Source: Alitta virens (taxonomy: Eukaryota > Annelida > Polychaeta > Phyllodocida > Nereididae). Taken from it: DNA of 64,000 bases. The position numbers and the translations under genes were made by a program. The notes beneath the pieces are model-generated. The model had not been told where the DNA came from and made no database searches. It saw only the letters and a program-made list of their open reading frames with translations. Of the stretch, positions 33,798 to 46,109 are shown piece by piece. The number at the start of each line of letters is the position of its first letter. Position 1 is the stretch's first letter. The stretch lies in assembly GCA_932294295.1 (NCBI GenBank), contig OW028574.1, positions 27,908,145-27,972,144 on the forward strand. The letters are read 5' to 3'.

Positions 33798-35303
33798 CAC
33801 GTGGGGCACTCGTGCGTAGCGGGGTCAAGGCCGTTGTAGAGGGCCAGGATGCTGACAAGAAAACCAACGACAACAACGCAACACCGAAGTGAAATACTCT
33901 ATAATAGCCTTTTGGAACGACGTGGCACAGTTAAATTATCAAGAGTACACAGCCATGTAGGAAGCGCACTTAGCAGTGAGATGCCAGACTCACAGACCGC
34001 GCCGATTAAGTAGTAAGTTACCTCCACTTGGCACAGCCAATGAGAGGCAGAGGACGAAGTGTGCATTATGATAGCCACGTGGGGCACTCGTGCGTAGCGG
34101 GGTCAAGGCCGTTGTAGAGAGCCAGGATGCTGACAAGAAAACTAATAACAACAACGCAACACTAAAGTGAAATACTCTATAATAGCCTTTTGGAACGACG
34201 TGGCACAGTTAAATTATCAAGAGTACACACACAGCCATGTAGGAAGTGCACTTAGCAGTGAGATGCCAGACTCACAGGCCGCGCCGATGAAGTAGTAAGT
34301 TAGGTCCGCTTAACACAGCCAATGAGAGGCAGAGGACGAAGCGTGCAATATGATAGCCACGTGGGGCACTCATGCGTAGCGGGGTCAAGGCCATTGTAGA
34401 CGGCCAGGATGCTGAAAAGAGAACTAACGACAACAACGCAACACCGAAGTTAAATACTCTATAATAGCCTTTTGCAACGACGTGGCACAGTTATATTATC
34501 AAGAGTACACACACAGCCATGTAGGAAGAGATGCCAGACTCACAGGCCGCGCCGATGAAGTAGTAAGGTAGGTGCACTTAGCACAGCCAATGAGAGGAAG
34601 AGGACGAAGCATGCATTATGATAACCACGTGGGGCACTCGTGCGTAGCGGGGTCAAGGCCGTTGCAGAGAGCCAGGATGCTGACAAGAAAACAAACGACA
34701 ACAACGCAACACCGAAGTAAAATACTCTATAGTAGCGTCAGGGAACGACGTGACACAGTTAAATTATCAAGAGTTCACAGCCATGTAGGAAGTGCACTGA
34801 GCAGTGAGATGCCAGACTCACAGACCGCGCCGATGAAGTAGTAAGTTAGGTCCACTTAGCACAGCCAATGAGAGACAGAGGACGAAGCGTGCAGTATGAT
34901 AGCTACATGGGGCACTAATGCGTTGCGGGGTCAAGGCCGATGTAGAGGGCCAGGATGCTGACAAGAAAACTAACGACAACAACGCAACACCGAAGTTAAA
35001 TACTCTATAATAGCCTTTTAGAACGAAGTGGCCCAGTTAAATTATCAAGAGTACACAGTCATGTAGGAAGTGCACTTAGCAGTGAGATGCCAGACTCACA
35101 GACCGCGCCGATTAAGCAGCAAGTTATGTCCACTTAGCACAGCCAATGAGAGGAAGAGGACGAAGCGTGCAATATGATAGCCACGAGGGGCACTCGTGCG
35201 TAGCGGTGTCAAGGCCGTTGTAGAGGGCCAGGATGCTGACAAGAAAACTAACGACAACAACGCGACACTAAAGTGAAACACTCTATAATAGCCTTATGTT
35301 AGT
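33798..35303 (+). repeat. H6 hexamer copy 3 (1,506 bp)
   Basis: Exactly 9,966 bp after copy 2, left lineage. Private changes include TACATGG at 34,904 and AGACGGCC near 34,398. Followed by three perfect 956-bp H4 units. Confidence 0.92.
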
Positions 35304-35339
35304 CACGTGGGGCACTCGTGCGTAGCGGGGTCAAGGCCG

Positions 35340-37050
35340 TTGTAGAGGGCCAGGATGCTGACAAGAAAACCAACGACAACAACGCAACACTAAAGTGAAA
35401 TACTCTATAATAGCCTTATAGAATGACGTGGCACAGTTAAATTATCAAGAGTACACAGCCATGTAGGAAGCGCACTTAGCAATGAGATGCCAGACTCACA
35501 GACCGCGCCGATTAAGTAGTAAGTTACCTCCACTTGGCACAGCCAATGAGAGGAAGAGGACGAAGCATGCATTATGATAACCACGTGGGGCACTCGTGCG
35601 TAGCAGGGTCAAGGCCGTTGCAGAGAGCCAGGATGCTGACAAGAAAACAAACGACAACAACGCAACACCGAAGTGAAATACTCTATAGTAGCGTCAGGGA
35701 ACGACGTGACACAGTTAAATTATCAAGAGTTCACAGCCATGTAGGAAGTGCACTGAGCAGTGAGATGCCAGACTCACAGACCGCGCCGATGAAGTAGTAA
35801 GTTAGGTCCACTTAGCACAGCCAATGAGAGACAGAGGACGAAGCGTGCAGTATGATAGCTACGTGGGGCACTAATGCGTTGCGGGGTCAAGGCCGATGTA
35901 GAGGGCCAGGATGCTGACAAGAAAACTAACGACAACAACGCAACACCGAAGTTAAATACTCTATAATAGCCTTTTAGAACGAAGTGGCCCAGTTAAATTA
36001 TCAAGAGTACACAGTCATGTAGGAAGTGCACTTAGCAGTGAGATGCCAGACTCACAGACCGCGCCGATTAAGCAGCAAGTTATGTCCACTTAGCACAGCC
36101 AATGAGAGGAAGAGGACGAAGCGTGCAATATGATAGCCACGAGGGGCACTCGTTCGTAGCGGTGTCAAGGCCGTTGTAGAGGGCCAGGATGCTGACAAGA
36201 AAACCAACGACAACAACGCAACACTAAAGTGAAACACTCTATAATAGCCTTATGTTAGTCACGTGGGGCACTCGTGCGTAGCGGGGTCAAGGCCGTTGTA
36301 GAGGGCCAGGATGCTGACAAGAAAACCAACGACAACAACGCAACACTAAAGTGAAATACTCTATAATAGCCTTATAGAATGACGTGGCACAGTTAAATTA
36401 TCAAGAGTACACAGCCATGTAGGAAGCGCACTTAGCAGTGAGATGCCAGACTCACAGACCGCGCCGATTAAGTAGTAAGTTACCTCCACTTGGCACAGCC
36501 AATGAGAGGCAGAGGACGAAGTGTGCATTATGATAGCCACGTGGGGCACTCGTGCATAGCGGGGTCAAGGCCGTTGTAGAGAGCCAGGATGCTGACAAGA
36601 AAACTAATAACAACAACGCAACACTAAAGTGAAATACTCTATAATAGCCTTTTGGAACGACGTGGCACAGTTAAATTATCAAGAGTACACAGTCATGTAG
36701 GAAGTGCACTTAGCAGTGAGATGCCAGACTCACAGACCGCGCCGATTAACTAGTAAGTTACCTCCACTTGGCACAGCCAATGAGAGGCAGAGGACGAAGT
36801 GTGCATTATGATAGCCACGTGGGGCACTCGTGCGTAGCGGGGTCAAGGCCGTTGTAGAGAGCCAGGATGCTGACAAGAAAACTAATAACAACAACGCAAC
36901 ACTAAAGTGAAATACTCTATAATAGCCTTTTGGAACGACGTGGCACAGTTAAATTATCAAGAGTACACAGTCATGTAGGAAGTGCACTTAGCAGTGAGAT
37001 GCCAGACTCACAGACCGCGCCGATTAAGCAGCAAGTTATGTCCACTTAGC
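35340..37050 (+). repeat. Duplicated block, partner about 40,040-41,750
   Basis: Offset exactly 4,700 over six monomers, including the patched S copy (36,138 and 40,838) and GATTAACTAG. The left edge differs (S at 35,304 against M at 40,004), which places an exchange point there. Confidence 0.83.
36138..36259 (+). repeat. Patched S copy
   Basis: A 122-bp S copy whose middle carries F-type bases (CCAACG for CTAACG, ACGCAACAC for ACGCGACAC) while both flanks stay S-type (GGTGTC, GAAACAC, the S junction). A double switch within about 100 bp fits gene conversion from the F directly downstream. The same patch is at 37,094-37,215 and 40,838-40,959. Confidence 0.85.
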
Positions 37051-37565
37051 ACAGCCAATGAGAGGAAGAGGACGAAGCGTGCAATATGATAGCCACGAGG
37101 GGCACTCGTGCGTAGCGGTGTCAAGGCCGTTGTAGAGGGCCAGGATGCTGACAAGAAAACCAACGACAACAACGCAACACTAAAGTGAAACACTCTATAA
37201 TAGCCTTATGTTAGTCACGTGGGGCACTCGTGCGTAGCGGGGTCAAGGCCGTTGTAGAGGGCCAGGATGCTGACAAGAAAACCAACGACAACAACGCAAC
37301 ACTAAAGTGAAATACTCTATAATAGCCTTATAGAATGACGTGGCACAGTTAAATTATCAAGAGTACACAGCCATGTAGGAAGCGCACTTAGCAGTGAGAT
37401 GCCAGACTCACAGACCGCGCCGATTAAGTAGTAAGTTACCTCCACTTGGCACAGCCAATGAGAGGCAGAGGACGAAGTGTGCATTATGATAGCCACGTGG
37501 GGCACTCGTGCGTAGCGGGGTCAAGGCCGTTGTAGAGAGCCAGGATGCTGACAAGAAAACTAATA

Positions 37566-40345
37566 ACAACAACGCAACACTAAAGTGAAATACTCTATAA
37601 TAGCCTTTTGGAACGACGTGGCACAGTTAAATTATCAAGAGTACACAGTCATGTAGGAAGTGCACTTAGCAGTGAGATGCCAGACTCACAGACCGCGCCG
37701 ATTAACTAGTAAGTTACCTCCACTTGGCACAGCCAATGAGAGGCAGAGGACGAAGTGTGCATTATGATAGCCACGTGGGGCACTCGTGCGTAGCGGGGTC
37801 AAGGCCGTTGTAGAGAGCCAGGATGCTGACAAGAAAACTAATAACAACAACGCAACACTAAAGTGAAATACTCTATAATAGCCTTTTGGAACGACGTGGC
37901 ACAGTTAAATTATCAAGAGTACACAGTCATGTAGGAAGTGCACTTAGCAGTGAGATGCCAGACTCACAGACCGCGCCGATTAAGCAGCAAGTTATGTCCA
38001 CTTAGCACAGCTAATGAGAGGAAGAGGACGAAGCGTGCAATATGATAGCCACGAGGGGCACTCGTGCGTAGCGGTGTCAAGGCCGTTGTAGAGGGCCAGG
38101 ATGCTGACAAGAAAACTAACGACAACAACGCGACACTAAAGTGAAACACTCTATAATAGCCTTATGTTAGTCACGTGGGGCACTCGTGCGTAGCAGGGTC
38201 AAGGCCGTTGTAGAGGGCCAGGATGCTGACAAGAAAACCAACGACAACAACGCAACACTAAAGTGAAATACTCTATAATAGCCTTATAGAATGACGTGGC
38301 ACAGTTAAATTATCAAGAGTACACAGCCATGTAGGAAGTGCACTAAGCAGTGAGATGCCAGACTCACAGACCGCGCCGATTAAGTAGTAAGGTAGGTCCT
38401 CTTGGCACAGCCAATCAGAGGCAGAGGACGAAGCGTGCATTATGATAGCCACGTGGGGCACTCGTGCGTAGCGGGGTCAAGGCCGTTGCAGAGGGAAGTG
38501 CACTTAGCAGTGAGATGCCAGACTCACAGGCCGCGCCGATGAAGTAGTAAGTTAGGTCCGCTTAACACAGCCAATGAGAGGCAGAGGACGAAGCGTGCAG
38601 TATGATAGCCACGTGGGGCACTCATGCGTAGCGGGGTCAAGGCCATTGTAGAGGGCCAGGATGCTGAAAAGAAAACCAACGACAACAACGCAACACTAAA
38701 GTGAAATACTCTATAATAGCCTTATAGAATGACGTGGCACAGTTAAATTATCAAGAGTACACAGCCATGTAGGAAGCGCACTTAGCAATGAGATGCCAGA
38801 CTCACAGACCGCGCCGATTAAGTAGTAAGTTACCTCCACTTGGCACAGCCAATGAGAGGAAGAGGACGAAGCATGCATTATGATAACCACGTGGGGCACT
38901 CGTGCGTAGCAGGGTCAAGGCCGTTGCAGAGAGCCAGGATGCTGACAAGAAAACTAATAACAACAACGCAACACTAAAGTGAAATACTCTATAATAGCCT
39001 TTTGGAACGACGTGGCACAGTTAAATTATCAAGAGTACACAGTCATGTAGGAAGTGCACTTAGCAGTGAGATGCCAGACTCACAGACCGCGCCGATTAAC
39101 TAGTAAGTTACCTCCACTTGGCACAGCCAATGAGAGGCAGAGGACGAAGTGTGCATTATGATAGCCACGTGGGGCACTCGTGCGTAGCGGGGTCAAGGCC
39201 GTTGTAGAGAGCCAGGATGCTGACAAGAAAACTAATAACAACAACGCAACACTAAAGTGAAATACTCTATAATAGCCTTTTGGAACGACGTGGCACAGTT
39301 AAATTATCAAGAGTACACAGTCATGTAGGAAGTGCACTTAGCAGTGAGATGCCAGACTCACAGACCGCACCGATTAAGCAGCAAGTTATGTCCACTTAGC
39401 ACAGCTAATGAGAGGAAGAGGACGAAGCGTGCAATATGATAGCCACGAGGGGCACTCGTGCGTAGCGGTGTCAAGGCCGTTGTAGAGGGCCAGGATGCTG
39501 ACAAGAAAACTAACGACAACAACGCGACACTAAAGTGAAACACTCTATAATAGCCTTATGTTAGTCACGTGGGGCACTCGTGCGTAGCAGGGTCAAGGCC
39601 GTTGTAGAGGGCCAGGATGCTGACAAGAAAACCAACGACAACAACGCAACACTAAAGTGAAATACTCTATAATAGCCTTATAGAATGACGTGGCACAGTT
39701 AAATTATCAAGAGTACACAGCCATGTAGGAAGTGCACTAAGCAGTGAGATGCCAGACTCACAGACCGCGCCGATTAAGTAGTAAGGTAGGTCCTCTTGGC
39801 ACAGCCAATCAGAGGCAGAGGACGAAGCGTGCATTATGATAGCCACGTGGGGCACTCGTGCGTAGCGGGGTCAAGGCCGTTGCAGAGGGAAGTGCACTTA
39901 GCAGTGAGATGCCAGACTCACAGGCCGCGCCGATGAAGTAGTAAGTTAGGTCCGCTTAACACAGCCAATGAGAGGCAGAGGACGAAGCGTGCAATATGAT
40001 AGCCACGTGGGGCACTCATGCGTAGCGGGGTCAAGGCCATTGTAGAGGGCCAGGATGCTGAAAAGAAAACCAACGACAACAACGCAACACTAAAGTGAAA
40101 TACTCTATAATAGCCTTATAGAATGACGTGGCACAGTTAAATTATCAAGAGTACACAGCCATGTAGGAAGCGCACTTAGCAATGAGATGCCAGACTCACA
40201 GACCGCGCCGATTAAGTAGTAAGTTACCTCCACTTGGCACAGCCAATGAGAGGAAGAGGACGAAGCATGCATTATGATAACCACGTGGGGCACTCGTGCG
40301 TAGCAGGGTCAAGGCCGTTGCAGAGAGCCAGGATGCTGACAAGAA
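37566..40345 (+). repeat. Tandem 1,394-bp units (F-M-F-F-F-S)
   Basis: Two S-to-S spacings of 1,394 bp (38,172 to 39,566 to 40,960). The copies share AGCTAATGAG (38,009 and 39,403), GGTCCTCTTGG and TTAGCAATGAG. They part near 38,950/40,344, where the right copy switches to H6/H4-type sequence with GTCAGGGAACG. A further partner of part of the block lies at offset 2,350. Confidence 0.88.
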
Positions 40346-40959
40346 AACAAACGACAACAACGCAACACCGAAGTGAAATACTCTATAGTAGCGTCAGGGA
40401 ACGACGTGACACAGTTAAATTATCAAGAGTTCACAGCCATGTAGGAAGTGCACTGAGCAGTGAGATGCCAGACTCACAGACCGCGCCGATGAAGTAGTAA
40501 GTTAGGTCCACTTAGCACAGCCAATGAGAGACAGAGGACGAAGCGTGCAGTATGATAGCTACGTGGGGCACTAATGCGTTGCGGGGTCAAGGCCGATGTA
40601 GAGGGCCAGGATGCTGACAAGAAAACTAACGACAACAACGCAACACCGAAGTTAAATACTCTATAATAGCCTTTTAGAACGAAGTGGCCCAGTTAAATTA
40701 TCAAGAGTACACAGTCATGTAGGAAGTGCACTTAGCAGTGAGATGCCAGACTCACAGACCGCGCCGATTAAGCAGCAAGTTATGTCCACTTAGCACAGCC
40801 AATGAGAGGAAGAGGACGAAGCGTGCAATATGATAGCCACGAGGGGCACTCGTGCGTAGCGGTGTCAAGGCCGTTGTAGAGGGCCAGGATGCTGACAAGA
40901 AAACCAACGACAACAACGCAACACTAAAGTGAAACACTCTATAATAGCCTTATGTTAGT

Positions 40960-41915
40960 CACGTGGGGCACTCGTGCGTAGCGGGGTCAAGGCCGTTGTA
41001 GAGGGCCAGGATGCTGACAAGAAAACCAACGACAACAACGCAACACTAAAGTGAAATACTCTATAATAGCCTTATAGAATGACGTGGCACAGTTAAATTA
41101 TCAAGAGTACACAGCCATGTAGGAAGCGCACTTAGCAGTGAGATGCCAGACTCACAGACCGCGCCGATTAAGTAGTAAGTTACCTCCACTTGGCACAGCC
41201 AATGAGAGGCAGAGGACGAAGTGTGCATTATGATAGCCACGTGGGGCACTCGTGCGTAGCGGGGTCAAGGCCGTTGTAGAGAGCCAGGATGCTGACAAGA
41301 AAACTAATAACAACAACGCAACACTAAAGTGAAATACTCTATAATAGCCTTTTGGAACGACGTGGCACAGTTAAATTATCAAGAGTACACAGTCATGTAG
41401 GAAGTGCACTTAGCAGTGAGATGCCAGACTCACAGACCGCGCCGATTAACTAGTAAGTTACCTCCACTTGGCACAGCCAATGAGAGGCAGAGGACGAAGT
41501 GTGCATTATGATAGCCACGTGGGGCACTCGTGCGTAGCGGGGTCAAGGCCGTTGTAGAGAGCCAGGATGCTGACAAGAAAACTAATAACAACAACGCAAC
41601 ACTAAAGTGAAATACTCTATAATAGCCTTTTGGAACGACGTGGCACAGTTAAATTATCAAGAGTACACAGTCATGTAGGAAGTGCACTTAGCAGTGAGAT
41701 GCCAGACTCACAGACCGCGCCGATTAAGCAGCAAGTTATGTCCACTTAGCACAGCTAATGAGAGGAAGAGGACGAAGCGTGCAATATGATAGCCACGAGG
41801 GGCACTCGTGCGTAGCGGTGTCAAGGCCGTTGTAGAGGGCCAGGATGCTGACAAGAAAACTAACGACAACAACGCGACACTAAAGTGAAACACTCTATAA
41901 TAGCCTTATGTTAGT
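40960..41915 (+). repeat. H4 tetramer, F-F-F-S (956 bp)
   Basis: Resembles the 36,260-37,215 unit at offset 4,700, but its last copy has AGCTAATGAG (41,753), shared with 38,009 and 39,403. This places a template switch inside the unit. Confidence 0.88.
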
Positions 41916-43313
41916 CACGTGGGGCACTCGTGCGTAGCAGGGTCAAGGCCGTTGTAGAGGGCCAGGATGCTGACAAGAAAACCAACGACAATAACGCAAC
42001 ACTAAAGTGAAATACTCTATAATAGCCTTATAGAATGACGTGGCACAGTTAAATTATCAAGAGTACACAGCCATGTAGGAAGTGCACTAAGCAGTGAGAT
42101 GCCAGACTCACAGACCGCGCCGATTAAGTAGTAAGGTAGGTCCTCTTGGCACAGCCAATCAGAGGCAGAGGACGAAGCGTGCATTATGATAGCCACGTGG
42201 GGCACTCGTGCGTAGCGGGGTCAAGGCCGTTGCAGAGGGAAGTGCACTTAGCAGTGAGATGCCAGACTCACAGGCCGCGCCGATGAAGTAGTAAGTTAGG
42301 TCCGCTTAACACAGCCAATGAGAGGCAGAGGACGAAGCGTGCAATATGATAGCCACGTGGGGCACTCATGCGTAGCGGGGTCAAGGCCATTGTAGAGGGC
42401 CAGGATGCTGAAAAGAAAACCAACGACAACAACGCAACACCGAAGTTAAATACTCTATAATAGCCTTTTGCAACGACGTGGCACAGTTAAATTATCAAAA
42501 GTACACACACAGCCATGTAGGAAGTGCACTAAGCAGTGAGATGCCAGACTCGCAGACCGCGCCGATTAAGTAGTAAGGTAGGTCCACTTGGCACAGCCAA
42601 TGAGAGGCAGAGGACGAAGCGTGCATTATGATAGCCACGTGGGGCACTCGTGCGTAGCGGGGTCAAGGCCGTTGCAGAGAGCCAGGATGCTGACAAGAAA
42701 ACAAACGACAACAACGCAACACCGAAGTTAAATACTCTATAATAGCCTTTTAGAACGAAGTGGCCCAGTTAAATTATCAAGAGTACACAGTCATGTAGGA
42801 AGTGCACTTAGCAGTGAGATGCCAGACTCACAGACCGCGTCGATTAAGCAGCAAGTTATGTCCACTTAGCACAGCCAATGAGAGGAAGAGGACGAAGCGT
42901 GCAATATGATAGCCACGAGGGGCACTCGTGCGTAGCGGTGTCAAGGCCGTTGTAGAGGGCCAGGATGCTGACAAGAAAACTAACGACAACAACGCGACAC
43001 TAAAGTGAAACACTCTATAATAGCCTTATGTTAGTCACGTGGGGCACTCGTGCGTAGCAGGGTCAAGGCCGTTGTAGAGGGCCAGGATGCTGACAAGAAA
43101 ACCAACGACAACAACGCAACACTAAAGTGAAATACTCTATAATAGCCTTATAGAATGACGTGGCACAGTTAAATTATCAAGAGTACACAGCCATGTAGGA
43201 AGTGCACTAAGCAGTGAGATGCCAGACTCACAGACCGCGCCGATTAAGTAGTAAGGTAGGTCCACTTGGCACAGCCAATCAGAGGCAGAGGACGAAGCGT
43301 GCATTATGATAGC

Positions 43314-43633
43314 CACGTGGGGCACTCGTGCGTAGCGGGGTCAAGGCCGTTGCAGAGGGAAGTGCACTTAGCAGTGAGATGCCAGACTCACAGGCCGCGC
43401 CGATGAAGTAGTAAGTTAGGTCCGCTTAACACAGCCAATCAGAGGCAGAGGACGAAGCGTGCATTATGATAGCCACATGGGGCACTCGTGCGTAGCGGGG
43501 TCAAGGCCGTTGCAGAGGGAAGTGCACTTAGCAGTGAGATGCCAGACTCAGAGACCGCGCCGATGAAGTAGTAAGTTAGGTCCACTTAGCACAGCCAATG
43601 AGAGACAGAGGACGAAGCGTGCAGTATGATAGC
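43314..43633 (+). repeat. Tandem M-M pair
   Basis: Two consecutive M copies. The second starts CACATG, a CpG transition, and is followed by a TACGTG copy with CTCTTGCG, as at 7,901-8,061. Confidence 0.92.
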
Positions 43634-44311
43634 TACGTGGGGCACTCTTGCGTTGCGGGGTCAAGGCCGATGTAGAGGGCCAGGATGCTGACAAGAAAAC
43701 AAACGACAACAACGCAACACCGAAGTTAAATACTCTATAATAGCCTTTTAGAACGAAGTGGCCCAGTTAAATTATCAAGAGTACACAGTCATGTAGGAAG
43801 TGCACTTAGCAGTGAGATGCCAGACTCACAGACCGCGCCGATTAAGCAGCAAGTTATGTCCACTTAGCACAGCCAATGAGAGGAAGAGGACGAAGCGTGC
43901 AATATGATAGCCACGAGGGGCACTCGTGCGTAGCGGTGTCAAGGCCGTTGTAGAGGGCCAGGATGCTGACAAGAAAACTAACGACAGCAACGCGACACTA
44001 AAGTGAAACACTCTATAATAGCCTTATGTTAGTGACGTGGGGCACTCGTGCGTAGCAGGGTCAAGGCCGTTGTAGAGGGCCAGGATGCTGACAAGAAAAC
44101 CAACGACAACAACGCAACACTAAAGTGAAATACTCTATAATAGCCTTATAGAATGACGTGGCACAGTTAAATTATCAAGAGTACACAGCCATGTAGGAAG
44201 TGCACTAAGCAGTGAGATGCCAGACTCACAGACCGCGCCGATTAAGTAGTAAGGTAGGTCCACTTGGCACAGCCAATCAGAGGCAGAGGACGAAGCGTGC
44301 ATTATGATAGC

Positions 44312-44631
44312 CACGTGGGGCACTCGTGCGTAGCGGGGTCAAGGCCGTTGCAGAGGGAAGTGCACTTAGCAGTGAGATGCCAGACTCACAGGCCGCGCCG
44401 ATGAAGTAGTAAGTTAGGTCCGCTTAACACAGCCAATCAGAGGCAGAGGACGAAGCGTGCATTATGATAGCCACGTGGGGCACTCGTGCGTAGCGGGGTC
44501 AAGGCCGTTGCAGAGGGAAGTGCACTTAGCAGTGAGATGCCAGACTCACAGGCCGCACCGATGAAGTAGTAAGTTAGGTCCGCTTAACACAGCCAATCAG
44601 AGGCAGAGGACGAAGCGTGCATTATGATAGC
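44312..44631 (+). repeat. Tandem M-M pair before S
   Basis: Two M copies followed directly by S, so three deleted monomers stand in a row (442 bp). The second has GCCGCACCG at 44,552. Same arrangement at 48,778 and 53,522. Confidence 0.92.
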
Positions 44632-45431
44632 CACGTGGGGCACTCGTGCGTAGCGGTGTCAAGGCCGTTGTAGAGGGCCAGGATGCTGACAAGAAAACTA
44701 ACGACAACAACGCGACACTAAAGTGAAACACTCTATAATAGCCTTATGTTAGTCACGTGGGGCACTCGTGCGTAGCGGGGTCAAGGCCGTTGTAGAGGGC
44801 CAGGATGCTGACAAGAAAACCAACGACAACAACGCAACACTAAAGTGAAATACTCTATAATAGCCTTATAGAATGACGTGGCACAGTTAAATTATCAAGA
44901 GTACACAGCCATGTAGGAAGTGCACTAAGCAGTGAGATGCCAGACTCACAGACCGCGCCGATTAAGTAGTAAGGTAGGTCCACTTGGCACAGCCAATCAG
45001 AGGCAGAGGACGAAGCGTGCATTATGATAGCCACGTGGGGCACTCGTGCGTAGCGGTGTCAAGGCCGTTGTAGAGGGCCAGGATGCTGACAAGAAAACTA
45101 ACGACAACAACGCGACACTAAAGTGAAACACTCTATAATAGACTTATGTTAGTCACGTGGGGCACTCGTGCGTAGCAGGGTCAAGGCCGTTGTAGAGGGC
45201 CAGGATGCTGACAAGAAAACCAACGACAACAACGCAACACTAAAGTGAAATACTCTATAATAGCCTTATAGAATGACGTGGCACAGTTAAATTATCAAGA
45301 GTACACAGCCATGTAGGAAGTGCACTAAGCAGTGAGATGCCAGACTCACAGACCGCGCCGATTAAGTAGTAAGGTAGGTCCACTTGGCACAGCCAATCAG
45401 AGGCAGAGGACGAAGCGTGCATTATGATAGC
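44632..45431 (+). repeat. S-F dimers in tandem (2 x 400 bp)
   Basis: S-F-S-F with 400-bp spacing. The S copies start CACGTG, not CACGAG. The same structure occurs at 49,098-49,897, and single 400-bp S-to-S spacings occur at 1,387-1,786 and 5,825-6,224. Confidence 0.9.
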
Positions 45432-46109
45432 CACGTGGGGCACTCGTGCGTAGCGGGGTCAAGGCCGTTGCAGAGAGCCAGGATGCTGACAAGAAAACAA
45501 ACGACAACAACGCAACACCGAAGTGAAATACTCTATAGTAGCGTCAGGGAACGACGTGGCACAGTTAAATTATCAAGAGTACACAAAAATGTAGGAAGTG
45601 CACTTAGCAGTGAGATGCCAGACTCACAGGCCGCGCCGATGAAGTAGTAAGTAAGGTCCACTTAGCACAGCCAATGAGAGGCAGAGGACGAAGCGTGCAT
45701 TATGATAGCCACGTGGGGCACTCGTGCATAGCGGGGTCAAGGCCGTTGGAGAGGGCCAGGATGCTGACAAGAAAACTAACGACAACAACGCAACACAGAA
45801 GTTAAATACTCTATAATAGCCTTTTGGAACGAAGTGGCACAGTTAAATTATCAAGAGTACACAAAAATGTAGGAAGTGCACTTAGCAGTGAGATGCCAGA
45901 CTCACAGACCGCGCCGATGAAGTAGTAAGTTAGGTCCACTTAGCACAGCCAATGAGAGGAAGAGGACGAAGCGTGCAATATGATAGCCACGAGGGGCACT
46001 CGTGCGTAGCGGTGTCAAGGCCTATGTAGAGGGCCAGGATGCTGACAAGAAAACTAACGACAACAACGCGACACCAAAGTGAAACACTCTATAATAGCCT
46101 TATGTTAGT
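45154..46109 (+). repeat. H4 tetramer, F-F-F-S (956 bp), chimeric S
   Basis: The S copy at 45,988-46,109 reads GGCCTATGTAG near 46,019, a blend of the S-type CGTTGTAG and the TACGTG-type CGATGTAG. The TACGTG copy expected before it is absent. It therefore looks like a fusion of the two neighbouring monomer subtypes. Confidence 0.85.

Larger units (their letters stand above)
32500..36217 (+). repeat. Duplicated block, distant partner about 60,283-64,000
   Basis: Offset exactly 27,783 over at least 14 monomers, from before the 960-bp H4 through H6 to the following F-F-F. The partner is cut by the window end. The offset changes from 30,175 to 27,783 near 60.4 kb, which marks a junction between two copied blocks. 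Confidence 0.85.
35304..38171 (+). repeat. Three H4 tetramers in tandem (3 x 956 bp)
   Basis: Perfect length periodicity. Units 2 and 3 share GATTAACTAG at 36,745 and 37,701. The S copies at 36,138 and 37,094 carry a patch of F-type bases (CCAACG...GCAACACTAAAG). The shared patch shows that one unit was copied after it formed. Confidence 0.92.
44312..45460 (+). repeat. Duplicated block, partner 48,778-49,926
   Basis: Order M-M-S-F-S-F at exactly 4,466 bp. Both copies carry ATAATAGACTTATG (45,139 and 49,605), found nowhere else that I saw, so they share a recent ancestor. They part inside the next monomer at GTTGCAGAG, followed by AGCC on the left and GGAAG on the right: one continues as F, the other as M. 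Confidence 0.9.
33798..46109 (+). repeat. Array region 7: H6, H4 run, then M-bearing units
   Basis: Monomer order: F-L-N-F-F-S | F-F-F-S | F-F-F-S | F-F-F-S | F-M-F-F-F-S | F-M-F-F-F-S | F-F-F-S | F-M-L-F-S | F-M-M-F-S | F-M-M-S | F-S | F-F-F-S. Regularity decays from left to right: perfect H4 units give way to two tandem 1,394-bp units and then to short M-rich units of 1,120, 998, 720 and 400 bp. I see no gene or other element. Confidence 0.92.
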
